From NCBI GenBank assembly GCA_004431415.1, contig QPMI01000477.1:186001-250000 (forward strand): a stretch of DNA of 64,000 bases, written 5' to 3'. A program made the position numbers and the translations under genes. The notes under the pieces were generated by a model that saw only the letters and a list, made by a program, of their open reading frames with translations, was not told the origin of the DNA and ran no database searches. This document shows, one piece after another, positions 12,726 to 25,000 of this stretch. Numbering within the stretch: position 1 is the stretch's first letter; each line of letters starts with the position of its first letter. This DNA comes from Cyanophora paradoxa (taxonomy: Eukaryota > Glaucocystophyceae > Cyanophorales > Cyanophoraceae).

Positions 12726-13419
12726 GGGAGGTGGCCTATGACGGATCGGAAACAGCTCATTTCTAGTGCGTGTCGCGGGCCTGAGTCATCAAATACAGGC
12801 TAGCCTGCCTCTATTCTGTAACATTATTGCCCTCCTCCCTGCCCCCGTCCCCCTTTCCCCCGACCAATCTTCCCCGAATGCTCTGAGCCCGGCGGCGGCG
12901 GCTCCACCAGGCTTGCTCTCGGACGAGCGAGCCCCCGACCCGACCCGCCGTGCCGACGACACGGCGGGCCGTACTCTAGCGTGTACAGAGTGGTTTAGAT
13001 TATAGTGCGCCTTCTCGGAGGCCCTAGCTTACTAGGCATAGCGCTAGCTACAGCTGCAGCTCACTTCGCTGCCCACCTCTGATTTCTATTCTCGTCCCTG
13101 GGTAGTCACTCCCCTTCCCGCGTAGGATCTTTCCTGTGCTGCAGCTCTAGACTTAGTCCCCGGGGTAGCGTCTCCAGTTATTTCCATATCCGAGCTCCAC
13201 CCGGTCCGATGTCCGAAAGGCTTAGTCCCGTAGGTTCATCTCTCGACTTGACACAGATGGACACCTCAGTTATATCTCTAGCCATTTGTCTCGGTGTGTG
13301 CGAATTCATTGATATAATATTCTGTAACATTATTTGCATTCTGCATGTATGCGCACGAGCTAGAGGCCAAGGTTTCTCCGCGCGCCGAAGTCCGGGACTG
13401 GGGTACCCCCCCGTAGGCT

Positions 13420-13503
13420 GGCTCGAGCCGGCTCGAGCTGGCTCGAGGCTGGAGCGGGCTGGCTCGAGCTGGCTCGAGCCGGGGGGTTCTTGCTCGAGCC
13501 GAA
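13420..13503. repeat. Second GGCTCGAGCC/AGCTCGAGCC cluster
   Basis: Same palindromic word as at 12520-12725, in tight succession (ggctcgagccggctcgagct and similar). Open frames across it are by-products of the repeat, rich in Leu-Glu-Pro-Ala-Arg. Confidence 0.65.
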
Positions 13504-13825
13504 GCTCTAGCCAGTAGTATATCATAGTATATGTGATTCGCGAACTTCGCGATCGGCGTCGAATCTGCGATCATGATCGCGATCGGATCATCGGCGATTC
13601 ATCGCGATCGGCCGCGGCCCGCGGCCCGCGGGAAGTCGGCATTGAATCGCGATCAATCGCACGAGCATGAATGGGAAATCGCACGATCTGCCATTGGTCA
13701 GCAATCACGAGGACGAATATTCTCTCAGATCGCCATTGGTCAGCGATCACGAGGGCGACGATTCGAAAGATTCGCCGAGTCGCTCGGGCCGATTCTGGGC
13801 GACTCGATCGTGCGGGATCCCGATT

Positions 13826-13910
13826 CCCGAGTCCCGACTTCCGGGTCCCGACTCCCGAGTCCCGACTCCCGAGTCCCGACTCCCGACTCCCGAGTCCCGA
13901 CCGCCGGATC
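13826..13910. repeat. CCGACTCCCGAGTC simple repeat, locus 1
   Basis: Tandem variants of cgactcccgagtcc with occasional substitutions. The same repeat is present at 43950-44095. Near both loci is the sentence-like string 'gatcatcggcgattcatcgc' (around 13587 and 44200). Confidence 0.7.
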
Positions 13911-15052
13911 CCACGGACTCCCACCGTGCATGTGGCACGGTGGCACCGCCCGGCCGCCGGCGATCGGCCCCCAGACTCCTCCCGGCCCGAGTCCCGGGTC
14001 CCAGGACTCCCACTGTGGCACCGCCGCCGGCGATCGGCAATTGCAACTTGGCAAGTCCCCGCACTGCGCAGCCCGCGGCCGGGCGCGCGCACTGCGCATG
14101 CCATGATGCGCGGCACGCACTGCGGCACGGCGCACTACCGGTAGCGATAATTAGTAGTAACTTACTAGTAAGCTGCCGGTAGCCGCGGCCGGGCTTTCAA
14201 ATTATAAGCCTTGAAGCTTCCCGCCGGGCCCCGGGCCGCATGATGCCCGCATCATGATCAGGCTTCCCGCTCGAGAATCCGAACGCCTCGAGCTCAGGCC
14301 TGATCATGACAGGCCCTGAGGGTCAGCACACACGCGCGCGTGGGCCGCGGCCGGCGCGGCAACCTTCAACTTCGCAAAGCTTCATGCATATGGGAACGAG
14401 CTCGCATGAAGCAGTCAAGCGCTGGCAGTGCAGCAGCGCCGGGCCGGGGAATGCATGTAAACGTGTACACACATGCATATGTACAGTCGATACCATGGCC
14501 AGCTCGAGCTCGCGATCGCAGCGGGCTCTTATGTTAGCTCTTCTGATATACGTATACGTATATGTCATCGCGTGCACCTGTGGAACACCGGCTCGAGCCC
14601 AATTGCAAGGTGCACGTGCATGCGCACGTGCCCATGGTCATGCTCAGCGCTAGCGCGCTTCATATCATGAACAATATCTCGCGACACGTATACGATGATA
14701 GACATGGCTATCATATGCATGTGTGTATATATATATCATTTGCATTGAGCCCAACGTTTAACCGCGCGCCCGGTACGTATACACGTACGGGTGCCCTTGG
14801 CCATGGCCCGGTCTTAAGCTTGGCATGGCCACGGCCTCCGGCCGATCCTAGCCTAGTAGCTTTCACGGCCCGTAGCTAGCTATATAGGTCTATAGCTCTC
14901 TTTCTAGGCCTGCGCTTTCCCCCTGCCAGCTGGCCCCGCGGCCACGGCCGCATGTATGCGCATGGATCTAGATCTCCTCTCGTCGACGTCAGGCCTATAG
15001 CTAGGGCCTGCCCCGCGGCGATCCCCCTATAGCTAGGCCTGCCCCTGCGTCC

Positions 15053-18000
15053 ATGCACGTGCACACACTGACTGCTCCGCACGTTAATGCTGAAGCCGAC
15101 GAACCTTGGATTGAGTGGGAGACTCCCTCGCTGGACGACGTCCTCTACAACGGGGCACCAAATCGCTTGTCATATTTCTCGTCATCCTGCCCTTGGCGCA
15201 GCTATGAATCCAGTTGCATTCGCTGCTGTCCGTGCTCTCTTCAATATAGCTACACGGAGCCTTGGACATTTGATCTCTTGAGCGCCAACTCCAACATAAC
15301 GCTGGCAGAATTCAGCATTCCCTCTCGCATACTTCAGTCCGATCTCGATCAAGAGATTAGGTACGTTCGCCTATCTTTGATAACTATAGGGCCGGGCGAT
15401 AGGGCGAATTCCCTGATTAAACTTTAAGCAGAGTTTTGACCTGCTCAGCGCGATCTTGGGTTCTACCTGCAGCTGACGGCTCCTGGCGATATGGCCACCA
15501 TGTCACAATGCTTTGGACACCAAGGGTCAGCTTCCTGGGAATTCCATCGTCGACGTCGGGACAGAGATTCAAAGTCAGGCCAAGCTTCCGATTCTCTAAC
15601 AATTCCAGAAACGTTTCGCCGGCTTACTTCTTGTTTGATGGTACGTCCATCAATACTGCAATATATATATATATAATTGACATTCGTCCTTTTGAACATA
15701 TCCGCCCGTCTTATCCGCTACAGTTTCTATCAACTTCGCTGACATTGCTTTCAAGAAGTACCCTGATCTCTACGGAAGAGCAACACCCAGTGCTTGCACC
15801 TCCCAAAACTTCACATCCGTGTCAGTCGTGCCGCCGGCCGGTAGTTATTGCAGCAGGTCTACATCTCATTGGTGGTACACGTTCGACCCATTCAGCGAAT
15901 ACGGAGGCACCGGCTACACTTACTGCAATTACCTCGCTTTTGCATGGGCTGACCGCCAGCAAATGCGAAAGACAGTCCGAATTAGCCTTATCAGAAACTT
16001 TCCCGAAATCGACTATGAGTTCATTCTTGTAGAGAATGAGGTGGATCCTGGAACAACTTTGATTCGATTCAGTGAGCTCGTGCTCCAAGCTGCCCTTGAC
16101 ACGCACCCCGGCGAGTTCAGGTGCACCAGACTTGCTTTATGTTTTATTTATTGGTCATGGATATGATTAGGTTAAAAGTCGCTGCAAACTATGATCCTTC
16201 CGACTACGCCGTCAGCTGCCCATTCTTCATTGAAAAGGCGTCCGACCGTGCGCACGCGCAAATTATATGCTTTTCGAGCTCGAGTTCATTCAAAGGTTTC
16301 ATACATTGAAGCCTCGTTCACCAGCTTGGATCGAAATACTGAACGCAACCGCCTTGGAAGAATCCGTACTGACGATCGGTGACGATTTTTCATTCGCGTG
16401 GAACAGCTCACAAGCAGGCGCAAGATTCGTTGTTGAGGTCTGGGACGAGCACCAGAACAGCAAGCTGTGGGAAACAACTGCGGGTACAATTGGTCAGACC
16501 ACAGTTGGACGGTCCAGTTGGCCGACCTTCGAGGCGGGGTCTGACCGAGATGGCCGAGTTTGGGCCGATCAACCGAACACGAACTACTGGTCAGACGGCC
16601 AACTCGAAATGACATCGATCATGTTCGCCCAGCTTTCTTATATAATTATCCAGAATCCAGCTTGCATATATATGACCCATCAACTGCGAACAGTCCCCTA
16701 AAGGCGGGCTCGGGAGCCAACCGAGTATGCGTGCTATTTAATACGCTTCCCGAGAATAGTTACAAGAACATGCGGAATTTCAACGCGTGTGTCATTATTG
16801 GAGCCAAAATATGTCAGCAACAATTGCAACTTTTTAAACAATTCACTGTGTGCAACGGTTTCACTTATTGTGTGTCTCTCCAGCGAGTCCGTGCCCGGAT
16901 CTTCGAAACATGACCGTGCACCCCGCATCTGCTTTCACATGGAGGAGATACCGGTCCTGGCGCTGCACGTGGTCGGCCAAAGCGCATTTCCGCTCTTTCT
17001 TGCGACTTTGGATTTGAGCTGCGCATGTCCAGGATACTTCGAGCTTCTGGGCCGGGCAGTCTCCACATCCGACCGAACTTAGCGCTCGAATGGCCTGGGA
17101 CGGCGGCCGGCTGGGGACGAAATCCATACGCATACATGAAGCCGCGGGTCATGTGGATGTTGAATTCGAGCGCAAATGCTTCTTCATCTAAAGAAGTGAA
17201 ACCCACTTACTGGACACCATTTGTCGTTTCGCCGCCGTACAGTTACAGCCAGGTCTTATCAGAAGACAATATCGGTGAGACGTGGTTCACCACTTGATAT
17301 TTTACAATTACCGATCTCTAATTTCCGCTGAACCCAGAAATCTGCATCTTCAGAAGTAACTGCTCCATGTACAATCGACCATTCGAAGAGCTGAATTCGC
17401 ATGCAAACTGCGCGTGCACACCCGAACTTACGGCGAATAGAAATTGCGCTCCGCGATCAGGGTATAATTCCGGGTCTATCTATAATAATTGGCAGTGCTC
17501 ATGCCCGGTGTCGTCTGCCATCGCTCGATCTTGCACATACGATGATCCCGTCCCCGCTGTGGCACCCAACAGCCTCTCGTATGTCTTCAAACTCGAGGCA
17601 CGACCTCTCACGCATTATGACACGGCGACCTTTTCCGTGGTTCTGGGTGCGTAATATTTTAACAATCCGCGCCGTGTATATATGTCCCTTCTTAAGAGAG
17701 CGGCGCGCGTTTGAGCTCAGCACCCGACTTCCTTGCGCTGGACGGCATCGACTTTTTCACTCTGTCCCGCACTTCGTTCTTCGCCCCGGCTACGACGGTC
17801 TGCAGAATGGCGTGGACTTCCCTGCCCACGGGCTGGTCCTTCGCCGAAAAGTGGGCAGCTTTCGTGATTTATATCGATTTCACGAGGAAAACCGACCGCT
17901 TCTCAGCAACGTCACGACCCGGGCTGCGATTGCCAAGCACCCCTGGGGCACGGGATTCCTCGTCCTAGCCGATGGATCTGCCATTGCCGCAGGGCGAGTT

Positions 18001-20308
18001 TGGATTTGCATTCTAATTCTGTCCATTCGCATAATATGTCGGAGCGCAGAACCGAGTCACGACGCCAGACGCCGACCATCGATATCTATCCGCCTAACTA
18101 CCTGGAGATTCGTAATACACTGCAGGGTCCCCAGTACCGTCCACGTGGCTGCCCAATGGACGTCCTTCTCTCCCGTCCCTCTCGTGCGCATAATTTCGCT
18201 ATATATATACACACATTCAGGATATCTTCAAACTTGCGCCCAGAGCCGTTTTTGCAGCAGATTAGCGATGCGGAATTCGCCGCACACACGCGAATCCAGT
18301 CATTTCTCGGCTCAACGTCGACTCCTACACCCCCGCCGCCAGCTAGCTCTGTTACTGCTTTGCCTACTGTTACGCCCTCCGTCCCGAGCCCCTCAGCCCC
18401 TCCCGCATCGCACATTGTTATCCCTAGCCCGTCTCTGACTCCATCGCCTGTACCCGTCACCCGCGACCGACCTTCCCCTGCCCCTTCCGCGCCCCCTGCA
18501 GCTGGGCCCGCGGACGAGAATCTCTCGATCGAGACGCCTCTTCCGCTTCCGCCCATCCTGCCCCTGGATTTTGCACCGAGCCTGGACCTCGCGCCCGGTC
18601 CGAACGCGTCTCTCCTCGTGTCGTACCTGGCAGGCGCCCTGAGCACCACCGCCTGGGCTGCTCTCCCGCTGCCCCGCGTCGCGCATCTCGCTCTCGAGGC
18701 GGTCGCGAGCCTTGCGGAACAGACCCAAATCACTGGCGGGCCCTGCTCCATAGTATGGCCCCAATTGCGAGATTCTTTATTCGAACATATTCGAATTCCT
18801 GTTTTTGCGCTGCAGGAGGCTGATTTAGCAGACCCAGCCATTGGGGTTTCTGCCTCGTTTGGACTTCCGTTTCTTCTTGCCAGCGGCTGCGCGCTGCTGG
18901 ATGAGGATTCGGGGTCCGGTGAGCTTCGTCGACGATTCCCAAAATTCGCGTGATTAACTCCCCCCCTCCCCCCCCCCCCCCCCCGCCCCCCTTCCAGCGG
19001 TGTTGCGTGCGCATGTCCGCGCCCGTCTTCTCGCGGGCGGCTCCGAGGTGACCGCGGCCCGCCTGGACGTGCCCCTTCTGCTCCGCGCCGAGCTGCTCCC
19101 GGGCTCCGCCTCTTGGATCCCCTCCCCGAGCTCTAGTGCCGGAACGGCCTCGACGACACGAAACGTCACTGTTTCTGCAAAGGTTTGATTAGAGTGCCTC
19201 GAAATCGAGCTCGCCTTTGCTCACACTAGGTTGCAGGTGCAGCTGTCGGCTCCGTCGGCAGCCGTCGCCGGCGCTTTCATTCTCATCACGGTCGAAGCCA
19301 CGATTCCCGAAGAGCTCCGCTTCCCCGAGGTGGCTTTTGATCGCTTCGATGTGACATCGAATCGCAGAGGCTTGTTTCGCAGATGAGCGCCGATTTTGCG
19401 GGCGGGATCGTCGCCCCAGCCAACTCGGTGCGGTATTCCAGCGTGCCATCGATCGCCGTTCCTCGCGAGGCGGCGACCGTCACTTTAAGAGAGTCCTTCA
19501 AATGCGCTGTCGTCCTCACCTTAAACAGGTTCTCATTTTTCAATTCTAACAGAGACTTGGAAGCCAGCGTCTATGGCTAACAATTACAACGCGTAGGAGC
19601 GCGCTGTACGCCGTTGAGTACACCCTCACGCTCCGCATTGGTCTCCGGAGGGCTCCTATGGCCAGCCGCTCCCGCGGCCGGGCTCGAGCTCGGGCTGTTC
19701 TCGTCGCCACAGAGCCGAGTGCCATAGAGCTGGTTGTATCTACCTCATTCGATTTTGGTGCGAGATCTAGATTTGATTTGCTTTCATTTAATTTTCTCAA
19801 GTGGTCCTCGAGTTAAACGATAACTGACCATTGTCTGCGGCGCCGGCTGCATGCAGGTGCCTGGTCAAGGGCCCTGGAGCGCGAGGGCGCTTCCACTGGC
19901 GAGGGGCAGGCCTCCGAACCTGCTGGCCATGGAGGCGGCCCGGTGCCGGCAGCGCTGGGTGAATTCGGAGGCGAAGGGTCCCGCGCGGGACCCGAAAACG
20001 TTGCTGGCCATGGGCTCAATCTCGGCACTATCGTTGGCGTGGCCGTTGCTGCAGGTGCCTTCATTAAAATCGCATCCAATATCAACAACGTTAACGCCCC
20101 TGCCACTGCAGTGGGGGCAACGGTACTTGTGCTCGGGTTCGCCTTGATGGCCTTTCGCCGTCGACGTCGAGCCCGGAAGAGGACAGCTTTGTCCAGGCAG
20201 CTGGCCTACGTTACAAACTCTGAAGTTACACCGGGCGATGCAGAGGCAGAAGGCGATCTTGCTAACTCTGACCGTCGCGCGTTCCCCCCGTTGGATAATA
20301 TATTGTGA
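15053..20308 (+). CDS. Modular extracellular/single-pass membrane protein, family not recognised
   Basis: At least twelve exons on + carry good coding sequence. The start is uncertain: ATG 15053 gives no signal peptide, so upstream exons may exist. Examples: 15053-15360; 15432-15640; 15724-16120 (rich in Cys, Trp, Tyr; contains SHWWYTFDPFSEYGGTGYTY); 16171-16237; then exons to 17.7 kb with Cys-rich segments. A Pro/Ser/Thr-rich linker (about 18300-18520) follows, then a folded stretch (SLLVSYLAGALSTTAWAALP). Exons at about 19000, 19230, 19382 and 19600 lead to the C-terminus: Gly-rich stem, hydrophobic TIVGVAVAAGAFIKIASNIN and TAVGATVLVLGFALMAF, then RRRRRARKR and an acidic tail ending 20308. 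'PWIEWETPSLDDVL' (about 15100) and 'PAWIEILNATALEESVL' (about 16320) look like copies of one module. The architecture suggests a cell-surface protein with a cytosolic tail. It lies wholly inside the DNA between the two VPS13-OSCA copies. Confidence 0.5.
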
Positions 20309-20770
20309 TCGCTGGCCATGGACATTCATTCCCCTGCGTTAGCGTTGATCATGAATTCGATCATGACGTGGCTAACGATTTTCTTACCGTCGGACGTGCT
20401 AGTACTTCCTGCAGCGTACGTATACGTATACTCGAATATGTCACGTTAAGGCAGTAAGATTGCTTAGAACTGTGCATGTATATTGTTAACGAAATGTCAT
20501 TCCGGTTTCGAATTCCTCGCGTACTACCTCAAAAATCCCAGTACTGCTAGCGCTAGTACTGCAACAGATCCTACCGCTAACGAGGGGACGACGCGCAACG
20601 ACGGCCCACCCGCTCTTGGATGTCGGGGTGCTGCGCATGCGCGCTGGGCTGGCAGGCAGGGGCCGAGGAGGCCAGGGACTTGGAAGGAGGCTGCGCGGTG
20701 GGGCCCCGCAAGCGCCCTCGAGCTCGTCAAAAGCCACTACGGCGCCCGCAGCGACGCCCAGCTCCACGCC

Positions 20771-21561
20771 CGCGACGGGCCGCGCGTCGGCCCCGCCCGT
20801 CAGCAGCGAGAGCCGCTCGACCACCGCCCCGATCGCCACGGAGCGCTGCGCACGCACCCCGGTCGAGCCCGGCGGGGGAGTGGGTGGGGGGGTACGGGGT
20901 TCGCGCGCCTCGGGGTTGACGAAGCGGTCCTCGTAGCGGACGTGTACCCGCTGGACGCTCACGCGGACGGAGCCGACGGCGAAGGCGACGAGGGACGAGA
21001 GGAGCGGGCCCGCCTCCGCCGCCCCGTCCCCGCCGTCCGCTGCCCGGCCGCTCGACTGCGCGGGCGGGGCGCGGGGCGCGGGGGGTACCGGGCGCGAGGA
21101 AGGAGCGGCGGAGGATCTCGTCGGCGAGGAGCCGCGCCTGCTTCAGGACGTCCAGCTCCACGTCCCCGGGCTGCGCGCGGATCAAATCCGGGGCGGGGAT
21201 CGAATCCGAAGCCGGCCGCCCGCGCCTCCTTCTCGTTCGGGGCGAGGAGGAGGTACACGTCGCGGGCCTCGAGCTCCACGCGCGCCCGCGCGAACTTCAC
21301 GCGCAGCTTCAGCGACCCGAGGCGCCCTGCGGCGGCCGCGCGCGGCTCAGGGCGGCTCGACGCTCGCCGGGGGCGGCGCGGACCGTCGAGGAGGACGACG
21401 GGGAGCTGCTTCATGGCGGGGAGCTCGTTGAGCTTCTCGGGGTCGACCCCGACGTCCTCCACGGCGACCTCCCCGCTCAGCACGCTGACCTGCACCCCGC
21501 GCCCGTTGAAGCGCAGGTACGGCGCCACGCCGCCAAGCAGCTTCGTGATGCTCCCGCCCAT
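20771..21561 (-). pseudogene. 5' fragment of VPS13-like gene (duplicate)
   Basis: Repeats exons 1-4 and part of exon 5 of the VPS13-like gene, with ATG at 21561 and the same intron positions, including GC donors. Homology stops near 20771, within the exon reading 'GAVVERLSLLTGG'. Beyond that the sequence is unrelated to the intact gene, so no long lipid-transfer groove could be encoded. The N-terminal frame is not obviously damaged, so it may still be transcribed from the copied promoter. Confidence 0.75.
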
Positions 21562-22050
21562 GGCCTCGCCCCGCACGCGTTCTCCGGCTCCGCCTCCGAG
21601 CGCTTGGACGAGGCTAGAGCTCGCTTGAACCGACCATGCCGCTCGTGCGCCGGAGGCCGGAAACGTTAGCTACTCCGCTCTGCATGTACATCCATCGCGC
21701 TGCCGCGTGCGGCAGGGACGTGCCGCGAAGCGAGCACGGCGAGCCGCTCGTTCGAACTCCGGACACCGCACGCGGTGCAAACGAATGCACCTCTCGCAGG
21801 TCTCGGCTTCGCGTTCTTTCTCGCACAGCTGCCGCCCCTAGCTCAGCCTAGCTGTCGTTTTGAAGGCTCGAGCTCCTGAAGGTCGCTGTACCCGGGACGG
21901 CAGGTCAAACCTCGAGCTCGGCAGAGCCAGCAGCTTCGGCGAGACGCGAAAGCGATGCGAGAGCGATTTAGAGCGGCGTTTGCCGCGCCTCGGCCGATGC
22001 GATAGCGCTCACGTTCAAAGTGGGCCGGCTTTCGAGCGGAGGTCTTAGCC
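21562..22050. promoter_or_regulatory. Divergent promoter region, copy 2
   Basis: Copy of 9507-9977 that drives the intact OSCA-like gene rightward and the truncated VPS13-like piece leftward. Long shared blocks (for example around gaactccggacaccgcacgc) show where promoter sequence is unchanged between copies. Confidence 0.45.
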
Positions 22051-25000
22051 ATGCGGCGAGCTGCACGAGGGGCCCTGTGGGGCCTCTTGCTCGCCGCGTG
22101 CTGGGCGTGCGGCGCGGCGCAGCTGGTGGACTCGACGCGGCCCTTGAACGTGCCAACGAATACGGGTGCGGCGGCAGCCTGGGATCCGGGCCGCTGTTTC
22201 GAGCGATCGATGCTTACGCCGCGGCGACGTGCAGAGCGGAGTATCGCCGCGCTCGCCAGCGACGTGGTGTTCGGAGTCTTCTTCCTGCTCCTCTTCCTCG
22301 TCCTGCGGATGCGGTACATACGCGTCTTCGAGCCGCGCGGTGCGTGCGCCGATAGCGCATTGGATCTCCCGCTCGGCGGCGGAGCCCTCGGCTGGGCCGA
22401 CTTTGCTCACGGGCCGCCTCGTGCGGGGCAGACTTCCACGGGGCGGGGGGCGTGGCGACGTCGCGCCGGCTCTTCTCCGTCGTGAAGATCCTCTACGCGA
22501 GCGACGAGGCCTTCTTCCGCAGCGCCGGCCCCGACGTGTCAGCGCCCCCCGCCCGCGCGCCCCGGCCCGCCCGCCCGCCGGCGGCCGACGACGGCCGCGC
22601 AGCTTCATGCACTCGGTCTTCCTGCGCTCGGCGACGGCGGCGTGCCTGGCCATGGGCCTGCTGGGCGCGCTCCTCCTCTTCCCCGTGAACGCGACGGACG
22701 ACTACCCCGTCGACCAGCGGGACCCCCCCGTCGGCGAGGGTCCGCCCCGCCCGCCCGCCTTCCCGCCCCCGCCGCCCCCGCAGCGCTCCGCGCGGTTCTG
22801 ACCCCGAGCCCGGCAGCGGGGACCATCCTGGAGTACGTTTCGATCTGGCGCGTGTGGGACGGCTCCCCGCGCTTCACCGCCCACGTGCTCTCCATCTTCA
22901 TCAACGCCGGTACCCCTCCCCCGCCACCGCTCTCCCGCGGCCTTCCTCCGATCTCTTTCGGCGCAGCCATCGTATGCTACGTCCTCCACAAGGACTACGG
23001 CACGGTACTCGTTTCCCCGCGAGAGCACCGTTCCCCTCCGTACCCCCGCCGACTTCTCCCCCCCCCTCCCCCGCGCCGCATCCCAGTACGTTTGGACGAG
23101 GCTGCGCGTCTGCACGGAGCCACGGCCCCAGAATTACGCTGGTACCCCCTCCGCTCTCTCCGCGTTGCGTGTACCCCTGATCCGCACCCGGCAGTGCTGC
23201 TCACCGGGGTACCGAGCGAGAGGACGGACTCCGAGCTCCGCGACGGCCTCAACGCGCTCCTGCAGGGCGCGCCTGCACCCCTCCCGCGCCTCGTACCCCC
23301 GCCCCAACTCTGCCCAGGCTCGTGCACGGGGGTGGAGCGGGTATACAAGGACCCCCGCGCGGCCCCCGCCGCCGTCCGCGGCCCCCTCTCCCCCCACGGC
23401 CAGCAGCCGCCCTCTCCGCCCGGCGCCGACCCCGCCGGCGGCGCCCCCGACACGCCCGAGGCGGTGCGCCGGCCGCGCTCGGGCGCCCCGCCGCGCGGCC
23501 GACGCGCGCGCCGCGCTCCCTCGCGCAGGCGGGGGACCCACTCGCGCCCCGGGCCGCCGCGCCGGCCCCCGGCTCCTCCGCCGACGGCCTCCGCAAGCGC
23601 CGGCCCCGCTTCACCAAGGCCCGCCGCGCCGTACCCCCCTCGGCTCCTCCCCGCCTCCTCGCCGACGCCCGGGGCGCAGCTGGAGAGCCTGGCGATCCAG
23701 GGCGCGCCGCGGGGGAAGGGCGCCCCGGGGCCCGGTCCCCGCTCCCTCTCCTCCCTCCGCTCCTCCTTCAGGGCGAGCGCACCCCCCCCCCCCCCCCCCC
23801 CCCCCCCGCCCCTCCCCTCCCCGACGGTCTGGTACTCCGGGCAGGGGTCGTTCGGGTCGTCGCGGGTCTCGTCGGGCCCGAAGGCCTCCGCCGCCGACCT
23901 CGCCCTCGCCGGTGGCCCCCGCCCCCAGCCCCGTCTCCGCCGCCTGCCGACCGCCCGCCCCGCCGCAGCCGCCGAGGCCGCCGTCCACGTCCCCGACAAC
24001 GGTCCGCCCCGCCCCGCCCGCCCCGCCCGCCGCCTTTCGTCTCTCACGCATCGCCGGCCGCTCGGCGCAGTGACGGACGTGGCGTTCGCGCTGGCGCCCT
24101 CGTTCCTCGCCGCCCGCCGCCTCCTCGCCCTCCTCGAGCCCGCCACCGCGCGCCCCTGCCCCTCCCCTCTCCTTCCCCTCTCCGCCCCGCTCGCCTCCTC
24201 ACGGGGGCGCAGGTCGAGCTGCCGGGCCTCGCCGGCGCCCGCCTCGCCGCCTTCCGCGCCCCGGGTGCCCCCCGCCCCCGGCCCCTCCTCGAAGACAATC
24301 TCGCCTGAGACCGGCCGGCGGGCGGGGCAGACCCGCGGGACTTGATGTGGGGCGAGCTGGCGCGGGGCCGCGGCCACCGCCTCGCCAACGCCGCCCGCAC
24401 CCTCCTCCTCGTCCGCCCCGCGCCCCCCGCGCCTCTCTCTCGCCCTCGTCCACCCCTCCCCTCCCCCGCGCAGGCGGCGGCGGTGCTGGCGCTGGCCCTC
24501 GCGTGGGCCGTTCCCGTCGTCACCCTCCAGGACCTCGCCTACTCCCCCTTCGTCCGCCCCCGTACCCCTCTTCCGTCCCCCCCCGGGTTGCGGCCCACCG
24601 TACCCCCCAGGAGCCGGAGCTCGAGCGGCCCCTACACCAGGCCCCCTTCCCCGTCGCTGGTACGCCACTCCATTCCCCAGCTACCCGTACCCGTCCCCGT
24701 GCCCAACCCGTACCCCCCCTGCAGCCTGGGTGGAGGGCTTCGTCGCCGTCACGATCGTCGCGCTCCTCGGCCAGGCGCGCCGCCCCGTACCCCCCTCCGG
24801 CCCGGCCCGGCCCGGCCCGACGTGTACCCCGTCCCTCCGGGCAGGCGCTGTCGCCGCTGGTGCAGGCGCTGGCGGCGGCGTCGCGGCTGTGGAGCGCCAC
24901 GGGGCGCCAGCTCTTCCTCCTCTCCCGCCTCTTCTTCTGCCGCGTCCGCCCGCCCCGCCCCGCCCCGCCCGGCCCCTTCTCGACGCCGGGCGTGAGCGCG

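Larger units (their letters stand above)
11983..15052. other. Gene-poor spacer with palindromes and simple repeats
   Basis: No convincing coding exons are visible in about 3 kb. The composition shifts sharply from the GC-rich flank: stretches of AT-rich DNA alternate with dense six-base palindromes (for example CCATGG, GCTAGC, TCGCGA, GTATAC, ATGCAT, AGCGCT between 14460 and 14900). A motif like 'atgtggtagcaccgcgc' recurs around 12355-12450. First exons of the downstream gene could be hidden here. Confidence 0.5.
20771..23906 (+). repeat. Direct segmental duplication, copy 2
   Basis: Partner of 8717-11982 in the same orientation. Exon lengths of the OSCA part agree exactly with copy 1 (289, 106, 137, 93, 38 bases). 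Differences are mostly in introns, for example a 4-base deletion near 22430 inside intron 1 and longer poly-C at 23780. Confidence 0.85.

Noticed and set aside
22430-22440. 4-base deletion relative to copy 1 as a frameshift in the full-length OSCA gene
   Set aside because: It falls inside the first intron (22340-22431); exon lengths are unchanged.
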